From Streptosporangium pseudovulgare (GTDB lineage Bacteria > Actinomycetota > Actinomycetes > Streptosporangiales > Streptosporangiaceae): a stretch of DNA of 64,000 nucleotides. The number at the start of each line of letters is the position of its first letter. Position 1 is the stretch's first letter. A program made the position numbers and the translations under genes. Positions 54,801 through 63,265 of the stretch are shown piece after piece. The DNA lies in contig NZ_BMQJ01000015.1 of assembly GCF_014648055.1 (NCBI RefSeq), positions 124,001 through 188,000 on the forward strand. The letters are read 5' to 3'. The notes under the pieces were generated by a model. That model was not told the DNA's origin, ran no database searches, and saw only the letters and a program-made list of their open reading frames with translations.

Positions 54801-56116
54801 TCCAGGGCCCGCGCCAGCGCTCGGTGGGTGGCGCAACGATCCACGAAATCGCCACGTACGGCCACCACGACCACTCCGGGCCCTCCCATGGTGATCGCGT
54901 GCAGCGCGTCCACGAAAGCGGCCCTCTCGGCGGACCCCTCAGCGGACAGGGTGAACAGCTCCTCGAACTGATCGACCACCATCACCACTCTCCGCGGCAC
55001 CTCGCCGTTCCCGCCCTGCTGCCGCCGGCGGATCACCTCGGCGGACAGCATCTGCCGGGCCCAGACGGCGGCCTGCGCGGGATCTTCTCGCAGCTCGCCG
55101 AGGACCGCGCCGGCGTCGGCGCCGCACGGGAGCGCGAGCTGCAGCGCCAGGTGCCGCAAGGGGTTCGTCCCCGGGGTGAAGGTGATCTGAGGCGCGTCGT
55201 CAAGATCATGTTGGGGAGACGGAGTCGTGAGCGCGGGCAGCAGTCCGGCATGCAGGAGCGAGGACTTCCCCGCACCGGACGCCCCGGTCACCACGATGAG
55301 GCCCCCACCGTTGACCATGGCGACCAGCCGGGAGGTGGCCTGCCCGCGCCCGTGGAAGACCGCCGCCTGCGCCGGTCCGAACGGCGCCAGCCCTTGATAA
55401 GGACAACCGCCGATCCACTGCGGTTCCGGCGCCGAGGACGCCCCCGCCGTGAGACGGCGCTCCAGAACGCTCAGCCGATCGCGCACCGTGACCAGCAACG
55501 CGGTCTGGTGGCGGCGTTCGGCGTCCTGCCGGTAAAGAATCTCCTGGACCTCCCCCGCCGCCGCATCGAGCCGCTCCAGCATCGGCACCAGCGCCGCGTT
55601 CTGCCGGCCCAGTTCGGCGAAGCCCGACGCCATCCGTTCCAGCAGCTCCGCATGCCCACCGGCGAGCGCCTCGCCGAGGGCCGCGCGGGTGGCGTCCACC
55701 GCCTCCAGCGTCGCCGCCAGCGTCTTGGTCAGCGCGTCGGCGCGGGCATCCCCCGGCCGCAGGGCCTCTTCCAGCCGTACGGCCAGTTCCTCCTCCAGGT
55801 GCGCGGCACGCTCCTCCTCGGTGCCGCCGGTACGGGCGCGGGCGGCGTCCAGGGCGGAGCTGATGACGGTGGCCAGCACGTTACCGCCGACCGATCCGAT
55901 GACGTTCATCCCGGCCAGCAGCACCGCCGCCCCCGGATCGGCCAGGGCCAGCGGAGTCAGCGCACTGGCGCACAGAGTCGCCAGGAGCGCTCGCGGCGTT
56001 GTCCATGCCACCGCACGCCCGGCTGCCCGGCGTACCCAGCTCTGGGCCCCCTGCTGGGCGGCCGCGATCTGCTCCGGAGACAGGGACACTCCGCCCGGTG
56101 CCTCCTGGTGCTCCAC
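51866..56116 (-). CDS. STAND-type NTPase with 14 WD40 repeats, 1416 aa
   Basis: Large multidomain signalling protein. N-terminal region with hydrophobic segments (about 42-94), then coiled coil (about 100-220). The STAND NTPase spans about 235-560: Walker A GASGAGKSS (278-286), Walker B VVMVVDQFEELF. A winged-helix region follows and a single membrane helix near 700-720 (VIVVLCVLVVGLSGVSVSLI). From about 770 to 1385 come 14 WD40 blades with the repeated SVAFSPDG and DGTxRVWD motifs, enough for two seven-bladed propellers. GTG 56116 has AGGAG upstream. Architecture suggests ligand-induced NTP-driven switching at the membrane; the effector output is not evident. Confidence 0.85.
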   Translation of the reverse strand: MEHQEAPGGVSLSPEQIAAAQQGAQSWVRRAAGRAVAWTTPRALLATLCASALTPLALADPGAAVLLAGMNVIGSVGGNVLATVISSALDAARARTGGTEEERAAHLEEELAVRLEEALRPGDARADALTKTLAATLEAVDATRAALGEALAGGHAELLERMASGFAELGRQNAALVPMLERLDAAAGEVQEILYRQDAERRHQTALLVTVRDRLSVLERRLTAGASSAPEPQWIGGCPYQGLAPFGPAQAAVFHGRGQATSRLVAMVNGGGLIVVTGASGAGKSSLLHAGLLPALTTPSPQHDLDDAPQITFTPGTNPLRHLALQLALPCGADAGAVLGELREDPAQAAVWARQMLSAEVIRRRQQGGNGEVPRRVVMVVDQFEELFTLSAEGSAERAAFVDALHAITMGGPGVVVVAVRGDFVDRCATHRALARALEERMFVLEPMSEAELLRAITGPAAAAGLEVEKGLAEQVVRELAGHLRAPADVGALPLLSMAMVRTWENRDGDRLTRQGYDRSGGVASAVHDAAEAVYARLSPEQQEISRRVITALVLLSDDGQVTRRRLGVGELTALCAERPEAVREVVTTFTDARLMVTAGTVELAHDVLTTAWGRLRDWLDDDRADRVLHGEIEKAAAKWDAEEREASFLYRGVRLENAGSAVARWRAGPRRGLRLTSVAEEFLRAGAAAAMQSRRRWRRVIVVLCVLVVGLSGVSVSLIRSNQEVGRQRDTVQQRGNEILSRQLAAHSETLSADPVTSARLAVAAWAIAGTGEARASLVSVLSRPERAVLASRAGAVKSVAFSPDGSRLATAEADGAVRLWDTATHEQVGSPMTGHEGAVRSVAFSPDGTRLATAGSDGTTRVWDLIAHERLGAPVKGHDDEVQSVAFSPDGSRLATTGGGKTHVWDLATRERVGAPMVGTWSVAFSPDGARLATAGDDGAVHLWNTRTHARIGAPMKGHDGAVWSVAFSPDGSRIASAGFDGTVRVWDTATREQAGSPMAGHKGAVRSVAFSPDGAHLATVGDDGTARVWDLAAHRQIGAPMSSHRHPSSVAFSPDGARLATSGNDGARLWDVTVHRQAGAPMARLDGSVRKAIFSPDGTRLVTTGGNGTARLWDLATRRPLGGPLAGHVGELFSVTLSPDGTRLATAGGDGTVRVWDMLNHRQLGEPLTGHAGPVESVAFSPDGSRLATTGDDGTARLWDLTTYRQLGKPVSEDQGPLFSAVFSPDGSRLAIAGGDGTIRVWDPATRRQLGDPLTGHKGPVFSVAFDPRGSRLAGAGFDGTVRLWDVATRRQLGAPLTGHEGPVQTVAFSPDGTRLATAGGDGTARVWDVDTHRQIGDSLTAHEGPVHSAAFSSDGSRLVTAGTMVRIWDVELPGDLVGAVCAVAGRSFDQREWRRFIPYEHEPYRQSCPAPR

Positions 56117-56431
56117 CTGTCGCTCCTGACCTGAATGCGTGGCTCCCTGCGGGAAAGCAGATCCTCTCTACGGTGTCATCGATACGGAGGGGGCCGGCGC
56201 TACTGATCACGACGGATGTTTCAAGAACAGCGCCGTCGCCGGCCTCCACACCGTCCAGGCCCACCCCGACCGCTGCACATCCGGCTGCATCCCCCACGCC
56301 GACCCCGACACCATCTGGCACCAGATCCAGGCCCGCCTGAGCGAACTGCCGGCCCGCCACGGCCTGGGCCACGTTTCCATCGAACGCGCCAGCGAGCCAC
56401 CGCGTCGGAGCGCCGGCGGCACGTACCGCGC
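56117..56431. other. gap with unassigned protein-like fragment
   Basis: A plus-strand frame (about 56203-56400) reads as protein with Cys/His content (HPDRCTSGCIPHADPDTIWH, then QIQARLSELPARHGLGHVS) and may be the end of a lost metal-related gene such as a cation efflux protein; that is a weak guess. It continues toward the IS5 relic. Confidence 0.3.
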
Positions 56432-56584
56432 CGTCATCCCCGCCACCGCGGCCGCACCTTCGCCTGGCTGCATCAGTTCAAGCGGCTGCGCATCCGCTAC
56501 GAGCGCCGAGCCGACCTTCATCAAGGTCTGCTTGGGCCGGCATGCGGCATCATCTGCCTTCGCCGACTCCAGACGTCATTCTGA
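56432..56584 (+). pseudogene. IS5-type transposase C-terminal fragment (copy 1)
   Basis: The last about 50 codons of an IS5-family DDE transposase: GRTFAWLHQFKRLRIRYERR and ADLHQGLLGPACGIICLRRL, ending at TGA 56584. A similar, longer copy lies at 60474-60722 in the same orientation. It overlaps the 3' end of the convergent kinase gene by 9 bases. Confidence 0.75.
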
Positions 56585-57115
56585 GGTGCTCGACAAGGGA
56601 TCTCGGCGAGCAGTGCGCAGGTGAGCCATGGCGATCTGCACGTTGCCGGTCAGCGAAGCGGTGGAGTCGAGGACGAGGCGGTCCTCGCGCCAGGCGCCGA
56701 AGTTCGCGCGTCGCGCCTCCACTGACGCCCAGGTCGGCTCGACGAAGCCGTCGATGTCGCGCCGGCGACCTTCGAGCCGTCGCCGGTGCAAGGCACGATC
56801 GGAGCAGATCACTTCGATGTGGCGCAGCGCCGCACCCCGGCGGCGGGCAAGACCGCGCCACTGCTCCCGTGCCTCCGGCGCATCGTTCACCGCATCGACG
56901 ATGACGGTCTGCCCGAGCGCGAGGACATCGGAGGCCAGCGCCTCCACCACGACGTAGGCCGCCAGTCCGGTCGGCCGGCCGCGGTCGATTCCCGCTCGCC
57001 ACATCGCGGCCTCCACCGGATCGACCGACAGCACCGGGGCCGGAAGCAAACGGCCCAGCTCCTGGGCGATGGAGCTTTTGCCGGCACCAGGCAAGCCGCT
57101 CATCACGATCAGCAT
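56576..57115 (-). CDS. AAA-type small-molecule kinase (P-loop), 179 aa
   Basis: Compact P-loop kinase-like protein: Walker A GLPGAGKSS (7-15), VIVDAVNDAPEAREQWRGLA, and an Arg-rich lid (HRRRLEGRRRDIDGF). The fold matches chloramphenicol phosphotransferase/zeta-toxin-like and adenylate kinase-like proteins that phosphorylate small molecules. ATG at 57115. Its last residues overlap the IS5 relic, so the natural C-terminus may have been changed. It is next to a DUF402 gene on the same strand but separated by 129 bases. Confidence 0.82.
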   Translation of the reverse strand: MLIVMSGLPGAGKSSIAQELGRLLPAPVLSVDPVEAAMWRAGIDRGRPTGLAAYVVVEALASDVLALGQTVIVDAVNDAPEAREQWRGLARRRGAALRHIEVICSDRALHRRRLEGRRRDIDGFVEPTWASVEARRANFGAWREDRLVLDSTASLTGNVQIAMAHLRTARRDPLSSTSE

Positions 57116-57244
57116 GCCCCGAACACTGTCATACGGGACCGACCGACCATCCGATGCCGAGCAAGGTCTCTCAGCGGTTGTCAGCCTGCGGCGCGATGGT
57201 CAACTGGTCCATGTTGCCGTCACGCCGACTTCGTTGTGAAACGC

Positions 57245-57919
57245 TCAGTAAAAGCCGGAGCTCACGGCGCCAGGCCGGACATCATCGGGCAGCACGGGCG
57301 TTCGCCAGTCCTCGATGGGCAGAGGCGTCCAGTCGTGGGCGAAGGGGCCCTGTCGTGATTCGATCAGCCCGACCACTTCCTCGCGCGCCGCGAGGACGCC
57401 TTGATGCGACCGATCATCGATCAGCCCAAGCCGGCGACCGTGCTCGTACTCCTCCACATCCTTCCACCGGATGTGTGACAGGTCGGGGTCGGCGACCAGA
57501 TCCAGCAGAAGGTCGTAGGTGTCGATACCCATGGCAGTGCGCTGCTTCGGCAGGTCGAAGTCGACGTACCAGGCGATTGGGCGTCGATCGGCGTCGAAGT
57601 ACTGCCGCACCGTGAAGTAGGCGTCCAGGCCGTACCAGCTGCGTACCGTGGTGTCCTGCCACGTCCACCACCCCAGCTGCCACGTGCCCGATGCCAGTTC
57701 CTGGATGATCCGATCCCGGCCGCGCCCGTCGTGCAGGAACGCTGTGATCCATGTGGTCGACACCAGAGCACGCAAGCCCGGCCAGCCGGCCACCGTCAGA
57801 TAGTCCCCGGCGTCCTCCAGCACCCGATACGGTATCGCCGACCACACTTTGCCGCCCCACATATGGCGGCGTACCACGGTCGTCCCCGCCTCGAAGCGTC
57901 CCAGCGTGTTGATCGTCAT
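57245..57919 (-). CDS. DUF402-domain protein (nucleotide diphosphatase-like), 224 aa
   Basis: The DUF402 region (about 60-190; STWQLGWWTWQDTTVRSWYG, VRQYFDADRRPIAWYVDFDLP, DTYDLLLDLVADPD) has the Asp/Glu set that binds divalent metal in relatives acting as nucleoside di- or triphosphatases. The start is placed at ATG 57919 with GGAAG upstream; a GTG at 57937 would add six residues. No partner is visible. Confidence 0.82.
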   Translation of the reverse strand: MTINTLGRFEAGTTVVRRHMWGGKVWSAIPYRVLEDAGDYLTVAGWPGLRALVSTTWITAFLHDGRGRDRIIQELASGTWQLGWWTWQDTTVRSWYGLDAYFTVRQYFDADRRPIAWYVDFDLPKQRTAMGIDTYDLLLDLVADPDLSHIRWKDVEEYEHGRRLGLIDDRSHQGVLAAREEVVGLIESRQGPFAHDWTPLPIEDWRTPVLPDDVRPGAVSSGFY

Positions 57920-58064
57920 TCGGCGATCTTCCACCATCCGGGACCCGGAACCGGATACGGGCGCGGGGTCCTACAGGATCAGCCGTTGACGAGACCGGGG
58001 CGCGGTCGGATGCCTCTCTGAAAGAGCTCTCGCCGACTCCTCACCCCACCGGAACGGGTCTTTC

Positions 58065-58355
58065 TCACTTCGAGACTCGGGCCAGGAGAGCGCGCACCTC
58101 CTTCACGATGACCTCGGGTGCCTCTACCGGCGCCATGTGCCCGCTGCCCTCGGCCCACACGTGCCTGCCCTGGGGGAGCGACCGGGCCAGCCGCCGGTGA
58201 CTGGCGGCGATCTGGGCCTGCCTGCCGCCGGAGCGCTTCTTGCCGGTGGCCGCGGAGATGAGAGTGACGGGCACATCGGGCAACGGCTTGTTCTCGGTCA
58301 GCTGCCGCAGCGCGCGGAAACCCTCCGCCAGGTGCCGCGCCTCGGCCCCGCGGAC
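58065..58355 (-). pseudogene. alpha/beta hydrolase C-terminal fragment
   Basis: About 95 codons with the end of a typical hydrolase (LPDVPVTLISAATGKKRSGG, then GSGHMAPVEAPEVIVKEVRA with the catalytic His). The N-terminal half with the nucleophile is missing; at about 58355 the sequence abruptly becomes an MFS fragment on the other strand. Confidence 0.75.
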
Positions 58356-58359
58356 CCCG

Positions 58360-59223
58360 CAGCGCGCCGGCGGGCGGTTCGACCTCCTCGGCACCCTGAC
58401 GGTCACGCTGGCCCTGACAGCCCTGGTGTGGGGCCTGACCACCGCACGCGAGCAGGGCTGGAGCGGCGGGCCGGTCCTGGGAGCGTTCGCCGCCGCCACC
58501 GTGTTCGGGGCGCTGTTCGTCCTCGCCGAACGCCGTCACCCTGATCCGCTGATACCGCCGCGGCTGCTGCGAGGCGGCCGGGTGGCCGCGGCCAACACGC
58601 TGATGGCCCTGTTCGGGTCGGTGTGGATCGCGCTGTTCTTCTTTCTGCCGCTCTACCAGCAGCAGGTACTCGGGCAAGGGCCTCTGGTCACCGGCCTCGG
58701 CCAGCTTCCGCTCGCCGGCGCGGTCATGCTCGGCTCCGCGCCGGCCCGCCGCCTCACCGCGCGGATCGGCACCCCCAGGGCGTTGCCGGCCGCCCTGATC
58801 GCGGAGGCCGCCGGACCACTGTGGCTGTCGCGGATCAGCGCCGACGGCTCATACCTCACGGACGTGATCGGCCCGAGCGTCATGATCGGGCTCGGCCTGA
58901 GCATCGCCTTCGTCCAGCTCACCGGCCTGTCGATGGACGGTGTCGCCAAGCAGGACGCCGGCACGGCGGGTGGGCTGGTGAACACCACCCGCCAGGTCGG
59001 CGGGGCCGTGGGTCCGGCAGTCCTGGCCACCCTGGCAGGCTCCCTCACCGCCCGCTCCTCCCAGCCGTCCTTGCGAGCCCTCACCGACGGCTACCGCGCC
59101 GCGTTCGTCGCCTCGGCCGCCGTCCTCATCCTCATGACCCTCCTCGCCGCCTACCTGACCCGCGCCGCCCGTACAACCGAAAGGAAGCTCGCCACGCGCA
59201 CCGTCGACGAGACCGTCCCGTGA
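58360..59223 (+). pseudogene. EmrB/QacA-type MFS transporter, 5'-truncated
   Basis: Reads from FDLLGTLTVTLALTALVWGL through helices equal to the C-terminal half of a 14-helix drug pump (FGSVWIALFFFLPLYQQQVL, MIGLGLSIAFVQLTGL, AGGLVNTTRQVGGAVGPAVL). The N-terminal six or seven helices and start are absent, joined at about 58355 to the hydrolase fragment. Remaining frame is intact to TGA 59223. Confidence 0.82.
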
Positions 59224-59441
59224 TCGTCCGCCTGTCCACCACCATCGACAGCGGCGTTCAGGACGGCTTGGCCTTCCACCGTCCGTGTCGAGGCGTCGTG
59301 GGCCGGGGCACCCGTCGCCCAGCTCGGCCAGGCCCTCCGGCAGCCTCTCGAATCCCGGCGCGCGACCCCGAGGCACCGCGCCGAACAGCCCGTCCGATCC
59401 CCACACCGCAAGCCCAAGGCATCAATGAAGAGGAATCCGTC

Positions 59442-60323
59442 ATGACCGCCAAGCCCTACCTGACCGGTCACTACACACCCGCCGTCGACGAGATCAGCGC
59501 GACCGGCCTCACCGTCGAAGGCCACCTGCCACCGGAGCTGAACGGCGGACTGATCCACAACAGCCACAACCCGAAGCCGGGTGTCACCCCGACCCACTGG
59601 TTCAAGGGCAGCGGCATGGTCCACGGGATCAGGCTGCGAAACGGCCGCGCGGAGTGGTACCGCAACCGGTGGGTTCGCACTCCCGCCCTCGAAGACGCCC
59701 CCTACATGACCGGCCGCGGGGTGGACCTGACCGCGAGCGTCGCCGGCACCCACGTCATCGAGCACGCCGGACGCCTGCTGGCCCTGTGCGAGACGAACTT
59801 CCCGTTCGAACTCGACGCCGAACTGGAGACCGTCGGCGCCTACGACTTCGACGGCAAGCTGCGCAGCGCCATGACCGCGCACCCCAAGACCGACCCCGTC
59901 ACCGGCGAACTGCACTTCTTCGGCTCCTCGCCGTTCCCGCCCTACCTGATCCACTACATCGCCGGCGCCAAGGGCAGATCATCCACAGCGCCGAGATCCC
60001 CGGCGCGACCGTGTCACTCAAGCACGACTTCGCGATCACCCGCCGGCACATCGTCTTCATCGAAGGCTCCGTCACCTTCGACCCGGCGCGTGCACCAGGT
60101 CGGCGACGCCCGCCTGCCCAGCGAGGCCGTGTTCGTCCCCGCCGAAGGCGCCACAGGCGAAGAAGGCGGCTACCTCCTCACCGTCATCTCCGACCTCAAG
60201 CAGGACTCCTCCCGCCTGCTGGTCCTGGACGCCTCCGGCCTCGAGCAGATCGCCGCGGTTCACCTGCCCCGCCGCGTCACCGGCGGCATCCACGGCTCCT
60301 GGATCCCCGACACCGACCTGTAG
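59442..60323 (+). pseudogene. carotenoid oxygenase, deleted and frameshifted
   Basis: N-terminal 170 codons (ATG 59442 after GAAGAGGAA) match carotenoid cleavage/lignostilbene dioxygenases (YLTGHYTPAVDEISATGL, ELNGGLIHNSHNPKPG). Near 59975 the frame shifts to one reading IIHSAEIPGATVSLKHDFAI, then near 60085 it returns at RVHQVGDARLPSEAVFVP with about 150 or more residues of the propeller missing. The C-terminus (RRVTGGIHGSWIPDTDL) is intact. Iron ligands are partly lost; the gene is inactive. Confidence 0.78.
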
Positions 60324-60335
60324 CCCGCTCCCTCC

Positions 60336-60360
60336 GGGGCGGCCCCACGAGGGCCGCCCC
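60336..60360 (+). terminator. terminator after oxygenase relic
   Basis: GGGGCGGCCC (60336-60345) and GGGCCGCCCC (60351-60360) around CACGA, 12 bases after the stop. Confidence 0.75.
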
Positions 60361-60473
60361 GCGCCCCGTGCCCCGCGCCTCCAGCACGGCCCCGCCACGC
60401 CCCTTCGCCCCGCTCCCGCGAGAAAGGCCACCCGGCATGTCCCTCGACGGAGCTGAAGCGCACCGCCGGCCGC

Positions 60474-60722
60474 GGTTACGACTACCCCGGCCACCGTCGC
60501 CACCTGCGCATACGCGGGATCAGCCCGGTCATCGCCCGCCGCGGCACCCCGCACGGCTCCGGGCTGGGCGCCATCCGGTGGGTGGTCGGGCGCACCTTCG
60601 TCTGGCTGCACCGGTTCAAACGGCTACGCATCCGCTACGAACACCGCGCCGATCTCCATCGGGGCCTGCTCGACCTGGAATGCAGCATCATCTGCCTGCG
60701 CCGGCTCCGAGCCTCATTCTGA
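60474..60722 (+). pseudogene. IS5-type transposase C-terminal fragment (copy 2)
   Basis: About 82 codons of the C-terminal part of an IS5 DDE transposase: GYDYPGHRRHLRIRGI, VVGRTFVWLHRFKRLRIRYE and ADLHRGLLDLECSIICLRRL, ending TGA 60722. The usual catalytic Glu of RWVVERT is Gly (RWVVGRT). Same element type and orientation as 56432-56584. Confidence 0.78.
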
Positions 60723-60876
60723 AACCCTCGGTAAGGGGCGCACCCTGGTTGAGCGGTGTTCCGCAGTGGCGGGCCGTGGCCACCCGCTTCGACAAGCTCG
60801 CCGGCCGCCATCTCGCAGGTGCCGTCATCGCGTCTCTGATGCTCTGGATCCGCCACGCGGAATTGTCAGACACGGC

Positions 60877-61599
60877 CTAGGAGTGCCGGGCCGCGACCTG
60901 GTCGAGGAGGGCGGCGAGGTGGCCGGGGGCCGAGACCATGGGCCAGTGGCCGGTGTCGATGGTGCGGAAGTCCCAGTTCGGCGCGGTGCGCATGGCCGAG
61001 ACGTCGGCGGACACCCGGCCGCCGAAGTGCTCCATCGAGCACATGACGTAGGTGGCCCGCTGCTGGGCCAGCGGGCGCGTCAGGACGGCGGACTCGGCGA
61101 CGGTGCGCCCGGGGTGGCCGACGAAGCGCCTGGCGAGCCAGCCGGCCTGGCGGCGGGAGAGCCCCTGGCCGTCGGCCACGACCGACGCGTCGGGAGCCGG
61201 CCAGCGGCCGTTGTTGGCGGCGATGAGCCGCAGTTCCTCGGCGCGCAGGCGCTCGGGGAAGGCGTGCAGCATCGACTTGCCGTCGTGGGGCAGGAACGCC
61301 TCGACGAACACCGTGTGCGCCACCCGGTCGCGGGCCCGGTCGGCCACCAGGCCGGCCACGATGCCCGAGTAGCTGTGCCCCACGACGATGACGTCGCGCA
61401 GGTCGTCCCTCTCGATGGTCGCCAGGACGTGGCCGACGTGCGTCTCCAGGCCGACGTCGGCGACGTCGGTCTCGGCGGTGGTCAGTCCCGGCAGCGTGAC
61501 CGCGTGGGCCCGATGGCCGTGGCCGCGCAGGCGCCGCGCCACCGGCTCCCAGGCCCAGGCGCCCATCCACGGGCCGGGGATGAGAACGAAGTTCTTCAT
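60877..61599 (-). CDS. alpha/beta hydrolase, 240 aa
   Basis: Esterase of the Hbi/salicylate-methylesterase-like group: oxyanion loop IPGPWMGAWAWEPVA, nucleophile elbow VGHSYSG with Ser near residue 96, and catalytic His in DTGHWPM. Length is normal. ATG at 61599; only a weak ribosome binding site is seen. Cytosolic; substrate unknown. Confidence 0.88.
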   Translation of the reverse strand: MKNFVLIPGPWMGAWAWEPVARRLRGHGHRAHAVTLPGLTTAETDVADVGLETHVGHVLATIERDDLRDVIVVGHSYSGIVAGLVADRARDRVAHTVFVEAFLPHDGKSMLHAFPERLRAEELRLIAANNGRWPAPDASVVADGQGLSRRQAGWLARRFVGHPGRTVAESAVLTRPLAQQRATYVMCSMEHFGGRVSADVSAMRTAPNWDFRTIDTGHWPMVSAPGHLAALLDQVAARHS

Positions 61600-61745
61600 G
61601 AGGAGTCCGTTTCCCCTGCTTCCGGCCGGTCCGCGCCCCATGGGAGGCGCGTTCCGGCGGTGGGACATCGTCGTTGTCGAAGGTCCGGCGATGGCGACGC
61701 CCATCGCCATTCAGCAATCCGGCACCGGGCCCCGTCAAGCTTTCG

Positions 61746-62507
61746 TCAGGCGGCCTTACCGGATGCCCGCACGAGGGAGGCCCGGTTGAGGACGGCGGCG
61801 TCGGACTCCACGACCCGGACGTCGGGGTTCCCGGTGAGGATCGCCACCACCCCGACGTAGCCGTGTCCGGGGTCGAGCGGCAGGAGCCGCACCCCGTCCA
61901 CGGGGACGTCCAGCGGCCAGCTCAGCAGCGCGGGCCTCTCGTCCGGGCCACTGACCTCGACCCGGTCCGGAGAGATCCGCAGTCCGTGCCCGGTGGCCTT
62001 CAGGGCCGCCTCCTTGCGCACCCACGTCCGGGCGAAGGCCTCGTACCGCTCGTCACCGGGAAGCGCCTCCAGGGTCCTGCGCTCGGCCGGCGTCAGCGCG
62101 CACCGCGCGAGCTCGTCGACCGAGGTCGTCGGCACCGCCTCCACGTCCACGCCCAGCGGCCCCTCGGCCGTCAGCGCGACCCCGACCCGGTCGCCCGAGT
62201 GGGAGATCGAGACGTGCAGCGGGGGCCCGCCGGTGTGGATCCGCGGTTTTCCGTGGTTCCTGGCGCAGTCCGAGCACGACCTGTCGACCGCCACGTCCTC
62301 GGGGCGGAGGCCGAGCTGGGCGCCGGCCGTGACCCGCAGCAGCCAGGCCCCGGTGAGGAAGCGGCGCAGGTCCGGCTCGCGCCGGAAGCGCGCCGCCCGC
62401 TCCAGCTCGGTGGGGCTCAACACCCCGGTCAGGCCCTCGATCGTCCCCTGTCGCGGATCGGCCCACCACACGTGGCACTCGCCCGCCGACAGAACAGAAG
62501 TGATCAT
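61746..62507 (-). CDS. 4'-phosphopantetheinyl transferase (Sfp type), 253 aa
   Basis: Activates carrier proteins by moving the phosphopantetheine arm of CoA to Ser. Motifs: SCSDCARNHGKP (78-89), GVDVE (119-123; magnesium ligands) and WVRKEAALK (162-170). Sfp-type length for polyketide or nonribosomal peptide carriers. ATG at 62507. It heads leftward with the small gene at 62532 upstream; no biosynthetic cluster is in view. Confidence 0.94.
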   Translation of the reverse strand: MITSVLSAGECHVWWADPRQGTIEGLTGVLSPTELERAARFRREPDLRRFLTGAWLLRVTAGAQLGLRPEDVAVDRSCSDCARNHGKPRIHTGGPPLHVSISHSGDRVGVALTAEGPLGVDVEAVPTTSVDELARCALTPAERRTLEALPGDERYEAFARTWVRKEAALKATGHGLRISPDRVEVSGPDERPALLSWPLDVPVDGVRLLPLDPGHGYVGVVAILTGNPDVRVVESDAAVLNRASLVRASGKAA

Positions 62508-62531
62508 CGATCTTCTCCTTGTCGCAGCGTT

Positions 62532-62801
62532 CTACTCGCGGTGACCGGCGGACAGGGCGCGGCAGGTCACCAGTTCCAGGTGACTGACCTCCGGCCTGGC
62601 GAGGATCCGGACCACCTCGGCGCGGATCTGCGCGCTCGTGGCCTCCTCCTCCGCGCGTATCCGGATGACGATGTCACCGGTCGCCTGCCTGAGGTCCTTG
62701 TGCCATTCCTCTGGAAGAAGCGCCAGAACCCGGATTCCGTCTACCGGAGAATTCGGTATCGGCCGCCCGTCGATATGGCGCATCGTCAACTGAACCAGCA
62801 T
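62532..62801 (-). CDS. small conserved-looking protein upstream of PPTase, 89 aa
   Basis: Small acidic protein (LVQLTMRHIDGRPIPNSPVD, GIRVLALLPEEWHKDLRQAT). GAAGGA precedes ATG 62801. It ends 24 bases before the phosphopantetheinyl transferase start and is probably cotranscribed. Family unknown to me. Confidence 0.6.
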   Translation of the reverse strand: MLVQLTMRHIDGRPIPNSPVDGIRVLALLPEEWHKDLRQATGDIVIRIRAEEEATSAQIRAEVVRILARPEVSHLELVTCRALSAGHRE

Positions 62802-63212
62802 GAGCCACGGTCCTTCTCCCATTTACCGGCCCATTGGAAGAGACCGGTTCCTCGACGTTTCCCGCCCGTCCGGATGAACGGACGCCCCAGCGAACCTCCC
62901 GAATTCACCGGATGACGGCCGGGTCATCGTCCCTTCGATGTCCCCGCCGTCCGGCGTGGTCGGTGATTCGTTCTCACACCCTCAACTCTGCGATGCGGGA
63001 TGGGGCGGGACCAGGCTTCGGCGAGGCAGCAAGTTGCACGCGGGTAGCCGCATCCTGTCACCGGCCGGCGGGCGTGACGGGGCCGTACGGGCCGCGGCGG
63101 GAGGTGCGGGTCAGCGCGCGGGCGGCGGCGGAGCGGGCCGCGGCGGGGTGGGCCGCGACGGGGCGTGCGGGGCGGTGTGGGAGCGGCGTGGGAGCGAGGC
63201 GGTGAACGCGAA
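62802..63212. other. intergenic region, no gene seen
   Basis: GC-rich gap with Arg/Gly-rich open frames only. It holds the promoter of the leftward pair and ends with the terminator of the carboxyltransferase gene. Confidence 0.35.
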
Positions 63213-63245
63213 GGAGCCGTGCCTCGGTGTTCGAGGCACGGCTCC
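63213..63245 (-). terminator. terminator after acyl-CoA carboxylase gene
   Basis: GGAGCCGTGCCTCG (63213-63226) pairs perfectly with CGAGGCACGGCTCC (63232-63245) around GTGTT, 20 bases downstream of the leftward stop at 63266. Confidence 0.85.
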
Positions 63246-63265
63246 GGGGGTGGGCGCGGCGGACG

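Noticed and set aside
51644-56134. Long plus-strand frames opposite the STAND-WD40 gene
   Set aside because: Repeats mirror the WD40 blades of the minus-strand gene; they are antisense shadows.
59224-59441. Minus-strand frame between the MFS relic and the oxygenase relic
   Set aside because: Short, no ribosome binding site and no family match; probably noise in a decayed region.
61746-62507. Biosynthetic gene cluster signalled by the phosphopantetheinyl transferase
   Set aside because: No carrier-protein, synthase or tailoring genes occur in the adjoining sequence; the transferase alone does not define a cluster.
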